Source of the DNA: Spirochaetaceae bacterium | GTDB lineage: Bacteria; Spirochaetota; Spirochaetia; Treponematales; Treponemataceae | Direction: 5' to 3' | Length of the DNA: 7,447 bases | NCBI GenBank assembly: GCA_017646305.1 | Contig: JAGCMR010000161.1 | Location: forward strand, 1 to 7,447 | In this document: positions 7,101 through 7,447 of the stretch, one piece after another | Numbering within the stretch: the first letter of the stretch is position 1 | How the letters are laid out: each line of letters begins with the position of its first letter | Translations under genes and position numbers: made by a program | Notes under the pieces: generated by a model | What the model was told of the DNA's origin: nothing | What the model saw: the letters and a program-made list of their open reading frames with translations, nothing else | Databases searched by the model: none

Positions 7101-7162
7101 CAAACAAACTCGAGGTACTTAAAACATCTACAGGTTCTAGTGTGCGTCTTCTTGTTGATTAA
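4124..7162 (+). CDS. sbcC: Exonuclease SbcCD, subunit C (Rad50-type ATPase)
   Basis: The 1012-residue product is close to the E. coli length (about 1048). It is the SMC-like ATPase that clamps DNA and gates the SbcD nuclease. The N-terminal lobe holds Walker A GKTGAGKST (32-40) and the Q-loop glutamine 156 in LLPQGKF. Long coiled coils rich in Lys, Glu, Gln and Asn run from about 170 to 490 and from about 510 to 860. Between them is the zinc hook CPVCG (Cys499, Cys502), through which two molecules join. The C-terminal lobe has the signature LSGGE (917-921), Walker B LFIDE (949-953), D-loop SLD (957-959) and the switch His984. The start overlaps the sbcD stop as ATGA, with GGAGG (4112-4116) 7 nt upstream, so both subunits come from one operon. 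The coiled-coil part is clearly more AT-rich than sbcD, which its Lys/Asn/Ile-rich composition explains. No plus-strand terminator is apparent after the stop. Confidence 0.98.
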   Translation: MKPLELILKNIGPFHHETIDFTQLGDMFLVCGKTGAGKSTIFKAITYALYGDFPSDRFKVSGSELRSDFVSSNEEASITFTFLHHDNCYKIHRILPATHLNKKNVETTQSESALLFQKKESNFQELHTKKTETDKAIKQLMGLTVEEFSRIILLPQGKFAEFLKQNSNEKRTTLLKLFPLDDYETLIKTIKEKADVEKKHLDSIEQQIRDFGSFHPQEEEKKISEYEEILKQNSEKKRDLQNQLRSAEINIDSHEKILQEFIAFEEISQLLTNHLQQENHINTKKEQISLAVKATPVYLKYKEFEKIAKNFNSITEQRDDIEQELHKLDAEKNQLENQKEYFTELKAIYVKNNTLLHELKNALVLQNELDELLDIDNSNQNKITVLKDKQSHLNLAKNKLEQELNTLESCSPQEFHQLSKTISENNATIQQLQFKIKENQRYNELNSRIQQKKQDINNAIILSKALKTKVHDEKKLLDTLKEQNYAKQLAENLKADSPCPVCGSLHHPSPAHFSTNNSFKLDYNYTTQEIQLEKLENELNDLLLHISKEEGSLNELVQHLHSIEYTENEADLSSKLSELLAENKILDDKIFVLNNKLHRKKDLETELENNQKLQVPLQNEIDTLIQANAINTGKIQEKKHSLTLHLQTTFEYGFVATSIPQAYSEVNTWLTETNVSIIQYDESYSSNQRNLSAITARYQQQCELFTTCKNELLRLDTQINELLAVSDLSSIEQVINSYLTQDLIYQLQNTINEWTNQRIKLETQKTEIEKKLSGTKEQIASNLSLLEQQKETLQIQINEIDNNYKCALKECEQKKFALDKWLNLEAQRKEKQSSEALIRQLFIDISDNNPKRIAITTWILGVYLDQVVSCANNRLKRISDDRYTLHFLQEKNGRGARGLDLEILDSYTGKARPCSTLSGGETFMVSISLALALTDIVTSKRGGISLQSLFIDEGFGSLDPASLDKALSILEEVREGRCVGVISHVSEMQNRIPNKLEVLKTSTGSSVRLLVD

Positions 7163-7243
7163 CTTATTATTATAATTTTGCACTTTAATTTATTATCAAT
7201 TTCAAAAAGAAATGTACACAGCAGCTAACTTTTCCACAATCAC

Positions 7244-7282
7244 AAAAAAATTAAAGGCTAGACATCATTCAATGTCTAGCCT
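7244..7282 (-). terminator. Rho-independent terminator of the rRNA operon
   Basis: A perfect 11-bp stem, AGGCTAGACAT (7255-7265) with ATGTCTAGCCT (7272-7282), closes a 6-nt loop. Read on the minus strand it is followed by TTAA and then seven T (complement of 7244-7254), so it stops transcripts coming from 23S rRNA. Read on the plus strand it is followed by TCAATCCC with no T tract, so it should not stop sbcC transcripts well. It lies about 60 nt beyond the 23S 3' end. Confidence 0.85.
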
Positions 7283-7340
7283 CAATCCCATAGAATCTCC
7301 AGGAAACTATCTTCAAAAAAAGTGTAATGGAAACGATAAT

Positions 7341-7447
7341 ATGGTCAAGCCTCACGACCTATTAGTATCGCTCGGCTGAACACATTACTATGCTTATACC
7401 TGCGACCTATCAACCGGATGGTCTGTCCGGGGTCTTCAGGGGGGTTA
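7341..7447 (-). rRNA. rrl: 23S ribosomal RNA, 3' end (partial)
   Basis: The complement of this stretch matches the conserved end of bacterial 23S rRNA. The plus-strand text GGTCAAGCCTCACGACCTAT aligns with the complement of the E. coli 3' end (AAGGTTAAGCCTCACGG), and the stretch up to CTTCAGG near the right edge follows the same domain VI pattern. The mature 3' end is placed at about 7341-7343 by that alignment; the exact base depends on pairing with the 5' end, which is outside the window. About 107 nt are visible and the gene continues to the right. No 5S rRNA gene follows within the 178 bp before sbcC ends. Confidence 0.95.

Noticed and set aside
7230..7238. TTTTCCACA as a DnaA box
   Set aside because: A single site with one mismatch in AT-rich DNA; no second box, no dnaA or origin-type neighbours.

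Overview
The window looks like spirochaete chromosome, most likely a Treponema or close relative. The reasons are two short proteins with relaxed, spirochaete-style lipoboxes, a partial gene that resembles the Rpn nuclease family common in treponemes, AT-rich intergenic DNA, and a 23S rRNA 3' end. The genus is an inference from these general features; no alignment was run.

Layout from left to right. (1) Positions 1-100, minus strand: the first 33 codons of a probable Rpn-family (PD-(D/E)XK) nuclease gene that runs off the left edge. (2) Positions 345-983, plus strand: a lipoprotein of unknown function, with its own promoter and a strong terminator. (3) Positions 984-1159: a gene-free gap with two terminators. 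Between them is a TATAAT element that could drive a very short transcript. (4) Positions 1160-1834, minus strand: a second, unrelated lipoprotein of unknown function. (5) Positions 1929-2765, minus strand: endonuclease IV (nfo), upstream of and probably co-transcribed with lipoprotein 2. (6) Positions 2766-2915: a 150-bp divergent promoter region. (7) Positions 2916-7162, plus strand: sbcD and sbcC, overlapping by ATGA, encoding the two subunits of the Mre11-Rad50-type nuclease. (8) Positions 7163-7340: a convergent gap holding the terminator of a minus-strand rRNA operon. (9) Positions 7341-7447, minus strand: the 3' end of 23S rRNA.

The functional core is a DNA-repair pair. Nfo cuts at abasic sites and repairs blocked 3' ends. 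SbcCD opens hairpins and processes protein-blocked or broken ends. They are transcribed divergently from one control region. All motifs needed for activity are intact in the three repair proteins.

I saw no clear undescribed multi-gene system. The observations most worth checking are the absence of a 5S rRNA gene after 23S, an apparently leaderless sbcD start, a one-way terminator between sbcC and the rRNA operon, a possible tiny transcript between the lipoproteins, and a thrice-repeated motif in lipoprotein 1.
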